Both the position numbers and the translations under genes were made by a program. The notes under the pieces are model-generated. The model was not told the DNA's origin and searched no databases. It saw only the letters and a program-made list of their open reading frames with translations. This document shows positions 1-6,314 of a DNA stretch of 8,165 nucleotides, piece by piece. Position 1 is the first letter of the stretch; the number at the start of each line of letters is the position of its first letter. The stretch lies in assembly GCA_017530275.1 (NCBI GenBank), contig JAFXMP010000231.1, positions 1-8,165 of the forward strand, read 5' to 3'. The stretch is from Clostridia bacterium (GTDB lineage Bacteria; Bacillota_A; Clostridia; Christensenellales; Aristaeellaceae).

Positions 1-258
1 AAGCCGTCTTTCGATCTGTTGCTTGCAGCATACTCCTTTTATCAAGTCACGCATGGTTCATCTCTCCTCACGATCCCAACCGGCTTATCCCGTTCACTAG
101 GCATGCTTGCCCTTGTAATGGGCACGCTGACGATCCTCATCACTGCGCCTGCAATCATTGGAATCAGTATCATGCTGAACGGCGCGGAAAGACTGATCAT
201 GGCGTTGGCAAACAAAAATGATCAATCAAAAGCCAACAAAAGCCTGACAGGACAATGA
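1..258 (+). CDS. Membrane protein, C-terminal fragment (unrecognised)
   Basis: The reading frame is open from base 1, so this is the end of a gene that starts left of the window; the TTG at 19 need not be a start. About 85 residues are visible. A long hydrophobic stretch at roughly visible residues 33-59 (rich in L, I, A, G, T) would cross the membrane once, or make a tight hairpin around the Ala-Pro near its middle. The shorter stretch at the very start may be the end of another segment. The tail is polar and Lys/Asn/Gln-rich, as expected for a cytoplasmic end. I do not recognise the family. Its stop overlaps the ATG of a small ORF at 255. Nothing ties it to the sugar operon downstream, which is separated by about 335 bases and has its own promoter. 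Confidence 0.6.
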   Translation, partial: KPSFDLLLAAYSFYQVTHGSSLLTIPTGLSRSLGMLALVMGTLTILITAPAIIGISIMLNGAERLIMALANKNDQSKANKSLTGQ

Positions 259-434
259 TCACTTTTGCTCCGTTTCATAAAACAGAAGATGTGTATGCTA
301 GCTATTGCCATCAAGATTGTCCCCCCTATTGTGTTGAAATATATAGTTTATTCTACCACAAAGACTCGCTTGAAAAACAGATCGAAGAGGGCGAAAGCTC
401 CCTTGTAAAACATTCTGGCTTTGCAAATACATGA
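255..434 (+). CDS. Small Cys-containing ORF, 59 aa, doubtful
   Basis: An ORF of 59 codons begins at an ATG overlapping the upstream stop as ATGA, with only a weak AGGA about 5 bases before the start. The product has three cysteines close together (Cys18, Cys22 and Cys26, in a CHQDCPPYC stretch), which could bind a metal. A charged Glu/Lys region follows. It has no signal peptide or membrane segment. I recognise no family. The stop-start overlap with the membrane-protein gene argues for translational coupling. The poor ribosome binding site and odd composition argue that it may be a chance ORF or the remnant of a broken gene. Confidence 0.3.
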   Translation: MITFAPFHKTEDVYASYCHQDCPPYCVEIYSLFYHKDSLEKQIEEGESSLVKHSGFANT

Positions 435-511
435 TTGTGATCAGTAGCGGACTGGCTATTTCACTTTGGCCCCTCGCAATTCGAGACGAGCGGATTAAAA
501 AAAGTCAATAG
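431..511 (+). CDS. Tiny hydrophobic ORF, 26 aa, very doubtful
   Basis: This ORF starts at an ATG that overlaps the previous small ORF's stop (ATGA at 431-434) and ends at TAG 509-511. The product has a hydrophobic N-terminal half followed by a basic tail (RDERIKKSQ), like a minimal membrane peptide. There is no recognisable ribosome binding site. It may be a degraded continuation of the preceding ORF after a frameshift, or chance. Confidence 0.15.
   Translation: MIVISSGLAISLWPLAIRDERIKKSQ
473..485. repeat. 13-bp palindrome CTCG-N5-CGAG
   Basis: The sequence CTCGCAATTCGAG is an inverted repeat of 4-bp arms around CAATT, lying about 50-60 bases before the -35 of the kinase-operon promoter. 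Its right part, ATTCGAG, recurs at 522-528. It could be an operator half or chance; no T-run follows, so it is not a terminator. Confidence 0.2.
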
Positions 512-554
512 ATATTGCTTGATTCGAGCATTTAAAAGCAAAGATATTCAGATT
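511..554 (+). repeat. Imperfect direct repeat at the operon promoter, possible activator site
   Basis: GATATT followed by GATT occurs at 511-524 (spacing 4) and again at 543-554 (spacing 2). The two GATATT copies start 32 bases apart, about three helical turns, and bracket the proposed -35 region. AraC-family regulators commonly bind direct repeats next to or overlapping the -35, and an AraC gene lies at 6521-7594. The link is inference; AT-rich sequence makes chance repeats easy. Confidence 0.22.
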
Positions 555-559
555 ATAAT
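531..559 (+). promoter_or_regulatory. Candidate sigma-A promoter of the sugar operon
   Basis: A perfect -10 box TATAAT at 554-559 is preceded at 17 bases by TTTAAA at 531-536, which matches four of six -35 positions. Transcription would begin near 566, after the alternative ATG at 564 and before the kinase start at 594. The weak -35 beside a perfect -10 is the usual arrangement for an activator-dependent promoter. Confidence 0.45.
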
Positions 560-580
560 AGTCATGGACAATGATAAGAT

Positions 581-585
581 AGGAG
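581..585 (+). promoter_or_regulatory. Ribosome binding site fixing the kinase start
   Basis: AGGAG at 581-585 stands 8 bases before ATG 594. Neither the in-frame ATG at 564 nor the TTG at 519 has a comparable site, and both fall at or before the predicted transcript start. Confidence 0.75.
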
Positions 586-593
586 TATTGCCC

Positions 594-1490
594 ATGAATG
601 TTTTAAGCATCGATATCGGCGGAACCAGTTTCCGGATAGGTGCAGTCCGGGCAGACGGAAGTCTGATCAAGTTTGATAAGGTTCCGACATCTTCCGTTTT
701 TCGTACGGAGAACGTCCTGCATGATCTGGTTGCCTATATTCAAATGTTTTCCGGGAATAGTCCTATCGACGCGTTGGCGATTGGATTTCCCGCAACGCTG
801 AATACTGACCGCAGCCGTATCGTGCAAGCCCCTAATATCGCGTTTATGGAAAACCTGCCGGTCTGTGAGGTATTGCGTCAAGCACTGAATATCCCTGTCT
901 TTGCAGAGCGAGATGTGACCTTTGCCCTGTGCTTTGATATGGAAAAATATCAATTATCCGAACGTGGACTGACGTGTGGCATATACTTTGGCACCGGGAT
1001 TGGAAACGCCATGCTATGGAATGGGAAGCCTGTTCTTGGCCGGCATGGAGCAGCGGGCGAATTGGGACACATCCCCGTTTGGGGCAGCACGATCCCTTGC
1101 GGCTGTGGAAATGTGGGCTGTCTGGAAGCCGTTGCAGGCGGCAAAGCAATTGCCAGGCTGCAAAGAGACAAGTATCCGGAAACGCCCATCGGCGAAATGT
1201 TCATTTCCCATGGCAACGAAGATGATTTGCTTGAGATCGTGAACGGAATGGCGATGGCCGTTGCGACAGAAATCAACATGCTGGACCCCGATCAGGTACT
1301 GGTGGGCGGCGGTGTGCTGAATATGAAGGGCTTCCCTCTGAAAGTGCTGGATCAGATGATACAAGCGCATACACGCAAACCGCTGCCCTGTGAGGATCTG
1401 CATATGATCTATACGGAGGTTGAGCCGGATAAAAGCGTGATTGGCGGCGCTGTATATGCGCGTCATGCGTTGGAAAACATGGAAGGATAA
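594..1490 (+). CDS. alsK: ROK-family sugar kinase, AlsK-like (D-allose kinase)
   Basis: This 298-aa cytoplasmic kinase would phosphorylate a hexose at O6 with ATP. The N-terminal phosphate-binding motif DIGGTSFRIG is at residues 7-16. The catalytic Asp is at about 107 in ERDV. The ROK sugar-binding motif GELGH is at 155-159. The zinc site (His159, Cys169, Cys171, Cys176 in CGCGNVGCLE) is complete, and a GGG adenine-pocket motif is at 238-240. From memory, the overall pattern matches E. coli AlsK unusually well: GFPA near 64-67, PN at 80-81, LDPD-V-GGGV, M-x-x-FP at 244-248, and RKPLP at 261-265. The RpiB and AlsE partners downstream support allose kinase over glucokinase. The start is ATG 594, set by its ribosome binding site; longer starts at 519 or 564 are unlikely. 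The stop lies 13 bases before the GH78 start. Class is certain; the allose substrate is inferred. Confidence 0.85.
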   Translation: MNVLSIDIGGTSFRIGAVRADGSLIKFDKVPTSSVFRTENVLHDLVAYIQMFSGNSPIDALAIGFPATLNTDRSRIVQAPNIAFMENLPVCEVLRQALNIPVFAERDVTFALCFDMEKYQLSERGLTCGIYFGTGIGNAMLWNGKPVLGRHGAAGELGHIPVWGSTIPCGCGNVGCLEAVAGGKAIARLQRDKYPETPIGEMFISHGNEDDLLEIVNGMAMAVATEINMLDPDQVLVGGGVLNMKGFPLKVLDQMIQAHTRKPLPCEDLHMIYTEVEPDKSVIGGAVYARHALENMEG

Positions 1491-1496
1491 AGGAGG
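1489..1496 (+). promoter_or_regulatory. Ribosome binding site for the GTG start of the GH78 gene
   Basis: AAAGGAGG at 1489-1496 overlaps the end of the kinase stop codon and lies 7 bases before GTG 1504. This selects GTG 1504 over the in-frame TTG at 1441, which sits inside the kinase gene and would add 21 residues with no family resemblance. Confidence 0.8.
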
Positions 1497-1503
1497 CGAT
1501 CGC

Positions 1504-4320
1504 GTGCTGGAAATACTTGATCTGCAAACGGAATATCGTTCCAATCCTATCGGCCTGGATGAGAAAAAGCCGGCCTTTTCCTGGAAGCTGCAATCGGATC
1601 ACCGCGGTGTCCGCCAGGTTTCCTGCCGCATCCGCGTTCTACAGGAAGGACGAACTGTATGGGACACCGGACGACTGCATACAGAGCAATCCGTTTACCA
1701 TGTGTACAACGGGGAGGCGCTGACGCCTCAAACCTGCTACCGGGTGCAGGTGGATGTCTTTGATAACAAGAATGAAACCGCTTCTGCGGAAGGCTTTTTT
1801 GAAGCCGGGCTGATGCAATGGCAGAACATGGACGCCAATTGGATCACCCACGGTTTTGAAGATGATTTGATCCCCTGCGCCGTATTCCGCCGCACTTTTC
1901 TTATCAGCAAACCGCTGCTTTGGGCGAGGGCATATGTGACAGCTTTGGGCGTCTATGAAATGCATATCAACGGACAGCGGGTGGGTGATGCTTTTCTGGC
2001 TCCCGGGTGGACATCCTATCAGGAACGACTGCAGGTGCAGACTTACGATATCACATCCTGTTTGCAGGAAGAAAACAAACTGGAAGTCACCGTTGGCAAT
2101 GGCTGGTACAAGGGTATCCTGGGCTTTTACGGGCAGGGAAACCATTATGGAAATCGTACGGCGTTGCTGGCGCAGATCGAATTGCGTTATATGGACGGTA
2201 CGCAGGAGCGTATCTGCACGGATGAAAGCTGGCTGTCCACTACCGGCCCGCGGCGTTACAGCGAATTGTACCACGGTGAAATCATTGATTATTCTCTGTC
2301 CGAACAACCCATCGCACAGGCGCGGGCATACGATTACACGAAAGAAATTTTGGTGGGCCAGGTCAGCGAACCCGTGCGTATTACGCAGCGGGTGCCGGTC
2401 CAGCGGGTGCTGACTTCACCCAAGGGCGAAACCATCCTGGACTTCGGACAGAATCTTACCGGCGTTGTGGAAGCGCGTCTGCATTATCCCCGGGGAACAA
2501 AAATCATCCTGCGCCATGCGGAGGCGCTGGATGAACACGGCAACCTGTTTACAACCAATCTGCGAACGGCAAAAGCGACGGATACGTTTGTGTGCAGCGG
2601 ACAAAAGGATGTATTCCTTCCAGCGTTCACCTATCATGGATTCCGTTACGCGGCAGTGGAGGGCATCGAAACAATCGACCCGTCCGCTTTTACCGCCTGT
2701 GTGCTGCATACGGATTTTGCCCGTCCGGGAATGTTTTCCTGTGCCAATGAAAAAATCAACCGGCTTTGGCAAAACATCGATTGGACCATGCGCTCCAATT
2801 ATCTGGATATCCCGATGGATTGCCCCCAGCGGGATGAACGCCTGGGCTATACCGGCGATGCGGAGATCTTTCTGCCTACAGCGGTGTTCCATGGCCATCT
2901 GGCGCTTTTCTATCGCAAATGGCTGCGCGATTTACGGGTGGAGCAAAGCGATCTGTTCGGTATTCCTCTTTCTGTGCCTGATATTCTCAGGACCCATGTT
3001 GATGTGTCCATCTGGCATGAGGCCGCCACCATCGTGCCCTGGATCATGTATCAGACTTATGGGGATAAACGCATCCTGGAAGAGCAATACGAAAGTATGC
3101 GCTCCAGCGTGGAATATACCCGCCATCTGACCGGTGAAAAGGGTCTGCTGCAAAGCGATAACTGTTCCCAATTCGGTGACTGGGTGGCGCTGGACGCACC
3201 GAAAGGGCCGTTCCGCAAGCCGCCGGAAGGCATTATGTATCCCTCCAACGAGGAAAAAGGCGGCGGCACCGATCTTTGCATGATCGGCAACGTGTATTAT
3301 CTTTATGCCATTGACATCGTGGCAAAGGCCGCCGAAGCGCTTGACAAGAGCGAGGACGCAACGGCCTGGCGCACGCTGTATCAGAACGTACTGCGGAAAT
3401 TCCGGGCCGAATATATCACAGCGAATGGCCGTCTGGTCAGCGAGACACAGACAGCCGCCGCCCTGATGCTGTATTTTGACCTGGCGGAAGAAAAGGACAG
3501 AAAAGGCATTCTTGAACGGCTGAAGCTGAATCTGGTACAGCGGAAAAAGCACCTGCTCACCGGTTTTGTAGGAACCGAGTACCTGCCCCATGCGCTTAGC
3601 AAATGCGGCCTTCACCAGCTGATGGGCGATATCCTGTTCAAGGAGGACTGCCCATCCTGGCTGTATGAAGTCAATCTTGGCGCTACAACCGTATGGGAAT
3701 TGTGGGATGGCGTCAATCCGGACGGCAGCTTCAACCTGTTTGAAATGAACTCGCTGAACCAGTATGGGTTCGCCACGATCGGCGATTGGCTGGTAAAAGA
3801 AGTGGCCGGGCTTTCACCTCTGGAGCCGGGATATCGAAAAAGCCGCGTTGCCCCCAGGCTGATCAAGGGCATTCCTTCCGTGCGGGCATCCTATGAAACG
3901 CCTTACGGCCTTTTATCCTGCGAATTGGCGTGCGAAAACAGCCGCATGCGCGCGATGCTCCGCATCCCGGAAAACACCACGGCGATCGTTTCTCTCCCTG
4001 GGCGGGAAACGGAAGAAATGGGCTCCGGAATCTATCAATTTGATTATGAAACCGACCTGTGCTTTGACGCAGAGCCTTATTCCGAAGACTCCACGCTGAA
4101 CGCTCTGCTGGCCCAGCCTGCAGCAAACGAATACTTTATGGAAAAAGCGCCTGAGCTGGCGAACAGCGGCTTTATCCGCACCTTTGTGGGCAATATGACC
4201 ATTGCAGAAATCAGAATGACACTGCCAAGAAGCTTTGTACCCCAATATGCTGTTGATCTGTTTGAAGAGATGATCGGCATGCTGAACCTTCAGGCAAAAG
4301 AAGGAGGCTTGCAGCTGTGA
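1504..4320 (+). CDS. GH78-family glycoside hydrolase (alpha-L-rhamnosidase-like), intracellular
   Basis: This 938-aa protein has the full GH78 build. An N-terminal beta-sandwich includes NPIGLDEKKPAFSW at about 14-27. Carbohydrate-binding-like sandwich domains follow, with APGWTSYQERL at about 166-176. The (alpha/alpha)6 catalytic barrel runs from about 410 to 770, with a C-terminal beta domain after it. The signature acidic motif DCPQRDERLGYTGD is at 439-452, carrying the presumed general-acid Glu445. GATTVWELWDG at 726-736 carries the presumed general-base Glu732. GH78 enzymes hydrolyse terminal alpha-L-rhamnosides with inversion. There is no signal peptide, so it acts in the cytoplasm on imported glycosides. 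Unusual forms are Tyr449 where Trp is usual, Trp-His-Glu at 504-506 in place of Trp-Gly-Asp, and Gln753 where the family normally has His (MNS-x-N-H-Y). A helical extension occupies about 864-927. The gene ends in a GTGA overlap with the isomerase gene. Family is certain; a rhamnoside substrate is not. Confidence 0.88.
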   Translation: MLEILDLQTEYRSNPIGLDEKKPAFSWKLQSDHRGVRQVSCRIRVLQEGRTVWDTGRLHTEQSVYHVYNGEALTPQTCYRVQVDVFDNKNETASAEGFFEAGLMQWQNMDANWITHGFEDDLIPCAVFRRTFLISKPLLWARAYVTALGVYEMHINGQRVGDAFLAPGWTSYQERLQVQTYDITSCLQEENKLEVTVGNGWYKGILGFYGQGNHYGNRTALLAQIELRYMDGTQERICTDESWLSTTGPRRYSELYHGEIIDYSLSEQPIAQARAYDYTKEILVGQVSEPVRITQRVPVQRVLTSPKGETILDFGQNLTGVVEARLHYPRGTKIILRHAEALDEHGNLFTTNLRTAKATDTFVCSGQKDVFLPAFTYHGFRYAAVEGIETIDPSAFTACVLHTDFARPGMFSCANEKINRLWQNIDWTMRSNYLDIPMDCPQRDERLGYTGDAEIFLPTAVFHGHLALFYRKWLRDLRVEQSDLFGIPLSVPDILRTHVDVSIWHEAATIVPWIMYQTYGDKRILEEQYESMRSSVEYTRHLTGEKGLLQSDNCSQFGDWVALDAPKGPFRKPPEGIMYPSNEEKGGGTDLCMIGNVYYLYAIDIVAKAAEALDKSEDATAWRTLYQNVLRKFRAEYITANGRLVSETQTAAALMLYFDLAEEKDRKGILERLKLNLVQRKKHLLTGFVGTEYLPHALSKCGLHQLMGDILFKEDCPSWLYEVNLGATTVWELWDGVNPDGSFNLFEMNSLNQYGFATIGDWLVKEVAGLSPLEPGYRKSRVAPRLIKGIPSVRASYETPYGLLSCELACENSRMRAMLRIPENTTAIVSLPGRETEEMGSGIYQFDYETDLCFDAEPYSEDSTLNALLAQPAANEYFMEKAPELANSGFIRTFVGNMTIAEIRMTLPRSFVPQYAVDLFEEMIGMLNLQAKEGGLQL
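4301..4307 (+). promoter_or_regulatory. Ribosome binding site for the GTG start of the RpiB gene
   Basis: AAGGAGG at 4301-4307 lies inside the last codons of the GH78 gene, 9 bases before GTG 4317. It fixes the GTG start and the GTGA stop-start overlap, so the isomerase is probably translated by coupling. Confidence 0.75.
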
Positions 4321-4790
4321 GGATCGCCATTGGAAATGACCATGTAGCTATTGAAATGAAGAAAGGAATCCGCGCATATCTGGAATCAAAGGGCATCGAG
4401 ATGCTGGATGTGGGCACAGATTCCCCGGAGCGCTTCAACTATCCCATCAGCGGATATAAGGTAGCCCGGCTTGTGGCAGAAGGCAGGGCGGACTGCGGCG
4501 TACTGATCTGCGGGACGGGCGTGGGAATCAGCCTGGCTGCCAACAAGGTGCACGGCATCCGCGCCTGTGTATGCAGCGACCCTTATACAGCCAAGCTGTC
4601 CAAGCAGCATAACAATACCAATATCATTGCCTTCGGCGCACGGGTGATCGGTATTGAAACTGCAAAGATGATCGTGGATGAATGGCTGAACGCCGCCTAT
4701 GAGGACGGACGTCATCAAGTCCGGGTGGACATGATCCGTGAGATCGAAGAAACCCAGCACCTTCGGGCAGCAGAGGAGGATGCGCAATGA
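4317..4790 (+). CDS. rpiB: RpiB/LacAB-type sugar-phosphate isomerase (allose-6-P / ribose-5-P isomerase B)
   Basis: This 157-aa enzyme would interconvert an aldose phosphate and ketose phosphate; in E. coli RpiB does this for ribose-5-P and also allose-6-P to allulose-6-P. Family residues are all visible: GNDHV at 6-10 with Asp8 and His9, NYP at 41-43, the catalytic-base Cys65 in LICGTGVGIS (63-72) with its anion-hole loop, SKQHNNTN with His98, and GRHQVRV at 131-137 with phosphate-binding Arg132. From memory it follows E. coli RpiB closely through the ICGTGVGIS-AANK, VCS-PY-A-LS-QHN and AKMIVD-W stretches. The start is GTG 4317, just overlapping the GH78 stop; its own stop overlaps the epimerase ATG. 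Between an AlsK-like kinase and an AlsE-like epimerase, allose-6-P isomerase is the likely job. LacA/LacB-type galactose-6-P isomerase is less likely because both LacA and LacB would be needed. Confidence 0.88.
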   Translation: MRIAIGNDHVAIEMKKGIRAYLESKGIEMLDVGTDSPERFNYPISGYKVARLVAEGRADCGVLICGTGVGISLAANKVHGIRACVCSDPYTAKLSKQHNNTNIIAFGARVIGIETAKMIVDEWLNAAYEDGRHQVRVDMIREIEETQHLRAAEEDAQ

Positions 4791-5446
4791 AACGGCTCCT
4801 GTGTCCCAGTATGATGTGCGCCAATTACGGGCATCTGGCTGCTGAGGTGCGTGCGCTGGACGATGCCGGGGTGGACATTTTTCATTGCGACATCATGGAC
4901 GGCAGCTTCGTGCCCAATTTTACCATGGGGGTCATGGATGTACAGACTATCCGGCGCTACACGGACAAGCTGGTGGATTGCCATCTGATGATCGAAAACC
5001 CCGGTAACAAAGTGGATTGGTTCATCAAAGCGGGAGCCAATATCATTTATATTCACCCGGAGTCTGAACGTTATGTGGTCAAAACGCTGGCACATATCAA
5101 AGAAATGGGCGCTGCCGCCGGCATTGCCGTCAATCCTGATACCAGCGTAGCCAGTATATCTGAAATCCTGAATCTGTGCGACTACGTCATGGTGATGACG
5201 GTGAACCCGGGCTTTGCCGGGCAGGGCTTCATAGATTTTACCCGGAAAAAAGTATGCAGCCTAGCGGAACTGAAAACGCAATATGGCTATAAGCTGATGA
5301 TCGATGGCCATTGCAGCCCGGATGTGATTGAAGACCTGTCTTCCGTCGGTGCAGACGGCTTCATTCTGGGGACCAGCGCGCTTTTCCGCAAAGGGAGAAG
5401 CTACGCTGATGTAATCCGTGATTTGCGGAAAGGAGAAGAAGCATGA
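4787..5446 (+). CDS. alsE: D-allulose-6-phosphate 3-epimerase (AlsE-like; ribulose-phosphate 3-epimerase family)
   Basis: This 219-aa TIM-barrel metalloenzyme would epimerise C3 of a ketose phosphate, here allulose-6-P to fructose-6-P. The metal and catalytic ligands of the family are present: His33 and Asp35 in FHCDIMDGSFVPN, His66 in DCHLMI, and Asp173 in MIDGHC. Ser8 in CPSMMC is also conserved. Two motifs favour AlsE over housekeeping Rpe: VMTVNPGFAGQ at 137-146 (AlsE has FAGQ, Rpe FGGQ) and GTSALF at 195-200 (AlsE GTSGLF, Rpe usually GSAxF); this comparison is from memory. AGAGGAGG at 4772-4779 serves ATG 4787. The ATG overlaps the isomerase stop (ATGA), and the end overlaps the next ATG in the same way. 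A pentose-phosphate role remains possible, since the two activities share one fold. Confidence 0.85.
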   Translation: MKRLLCPSMMCANYGHLAAEVRALDDAGVDIFHCDIMDGSFVPNFTMGVMDVQTIRRYTDKLVDCHLMIENPGNKVDWFIKAGANIIYIHPESERYVVKTLAHIKEMGAAAGIAVNPDTSVASISEILNLCDYVMVMTVNPGFAGQGFIDFTRKKVCSLAELKTQYGYKLMIDGHCSPDVIEDLSSVGADGFILGTSALFRKGRSYADVIRDLRKGEEA

Positions 5447-6285
5447 AAACTCTTTCTGACGCCCGGCCGCTTGTTGGGATCGTGGTCCCCACGGTGGATA
5501 ACGCTTTCTTCTCCAATCTCGCAGACCACGCTGAAAGATACCTGTACGAAAAAGGATACACAGCACTGATCCTGAGCAGCGCCAATAACGCCGAAAAAGA
5601 AAAGAATCATCTGCGGTCTCTGCACGCTGCCGGGGTGGTCGGCATCCTGTGTGTCAGCGGCCTGAGCGCCATGCCGGAGAATCTGCTCCCGGAAGATCTG
5701 CCGCTGGTGTGGGTGGATCGGCACCCGCAGTCCCAACGGGACATCCCCTGTGTGGCCAACGATGATCGAGCTGCTATGGCGGAAGCAACTGAATACCTGA
5801 TCCAAAAGGGATGCCGCAATATTCTGCTTTTGCCGGGTTATCTGGCTGAAATGCGCACAAGTCCCCGGGTGGTGGGGTATGAAGAAGCGCTGAAAAAGCA
5901 TGGCATCATACCCAACCCTGCCTATATCCTGAACCGTGCCGGCAGGAAGCCCTCTGAAACGGAGACCGGCGAGCTGGTGCGCTCCATCCTTGCACAGGGG
6001 CTTCCGGTGGACGCGATTATCACCAGCAGTGACCGTGCTGCTTTCGGCGTGATGGCAGCGCTGCATGAAGTAGGCCTTTATGTACCGGAAGATGTGAAGC
6101 TGATCAGTTTTGATAATTCTCCTTATTCCACGATGGCATCCCCTGCCATTACCGCCTTGGATCGTCGGCCACAGGAACTGGCCGCAAGCGCCTGTGCACA
6201 TTTGCTGTCCCTGCTGCGGGAAGAGACGGTGCCTGCTCTGACCATTACGCCCGTCAGCCTGATCAAGCGGGATTCTACCCGATAA
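5443..6285 (+). CDS. LacI/GalR-type sugar-binding domain protein lacking the HTH domain
   Basis: This 280-aa protein is the effector-binding core of a LacI/GalR regulator and nothing else. The core begins almost at once (RPLVGIVVPTVDNAFFSNL at 8-26). It continues with the subdomain pattern of the family: VDR at 91-93, RVVGYEEAL at 142-150, SSDRAAFGVMAAL at 195-207, VKLISFDN at 218-225 and the closing LIKRDSTR. The roughly 55-residue HTH plus hinge that should precede the core is absent. AGGAG at 5431-5435, 7 bases before ATG 5443, and the ATGA overlap with alsE show that the start is real and the domain was not simply missed. No signal peptide is present, so it is not a secreted binding protein. 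It probably binds the pathway sugar or sugar phosphate; whether it partners with a regulator, buffers ligand or is a degenerate repressor cannot be told. Confidence 0.85.
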   Translation: MKTLSDARPLVGIVVPTVDNAFFSNLADHAERYLYEKGYTALILSSANNAEKEKNHLRSLHAAGVVGILCVSGLSAMPENLLPEDLPLVWVDRHPQSQRDIPCVANDDRAAMAEATEYLIQKGCRNILLLPGYLAEMRTSPRVVGYEEALKKHGIIPNPAYILNRAGRKPSETETGELVRSILAQGLPVDAIITSSDRAAFGVMAALHEVGLYVPEDVKLISFDNSPYSTMASPAITALDRRPQELAASACAHLLSLLREETVPALTITPVSLIKRDSTR

Positions 6286-6314
6286 TAATAACAAGAGCAG
6301 TTAGGCTGCATACA

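Noticed and set aside
382..403. Possible hairpin AGGGC-GAAA-GCTCCCT as a terminator or regulatory RNA
   Set aside because: The stem is short, needs a two-base bulge next to the loop, and no T-run follows.
519..559. TTGATT at 519-524 as the -35 for TATAAT at 554-559
   Set aside because: The spacer would be 29 bases, far outside the 16-18 normally used; TTTAAA at 531-536 gives 17.
519..593. N-terminal extension of the kinase from TTG 519 or ATG 564
   Set aside because: No ribosome binding site precedes either codon, the extension has no ROK similarity, and both overlap the promoter or lie at or before the predicted transcript start. ATG 594 has AGGAG at the right distance and starts directly on the phosphate-binding strand.
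2932..3615. 227-codon minus-strand ORF inside the GH78 gene
   Set aside because: It lies wholly within well-conserved GH78 coding sequence and has no recognisable domain; shadow ORF.
5401..6294. 297-codon ORF on the minus strand covering the LacI-like gene
   Set aside because: Its translation is rich in Arg, His, Gln and Cys with no family pattern. The plus-strand frame shows clear LacI-core motifs and a ribosome binding site, so the antisense ORF is a codon-bias shadow.
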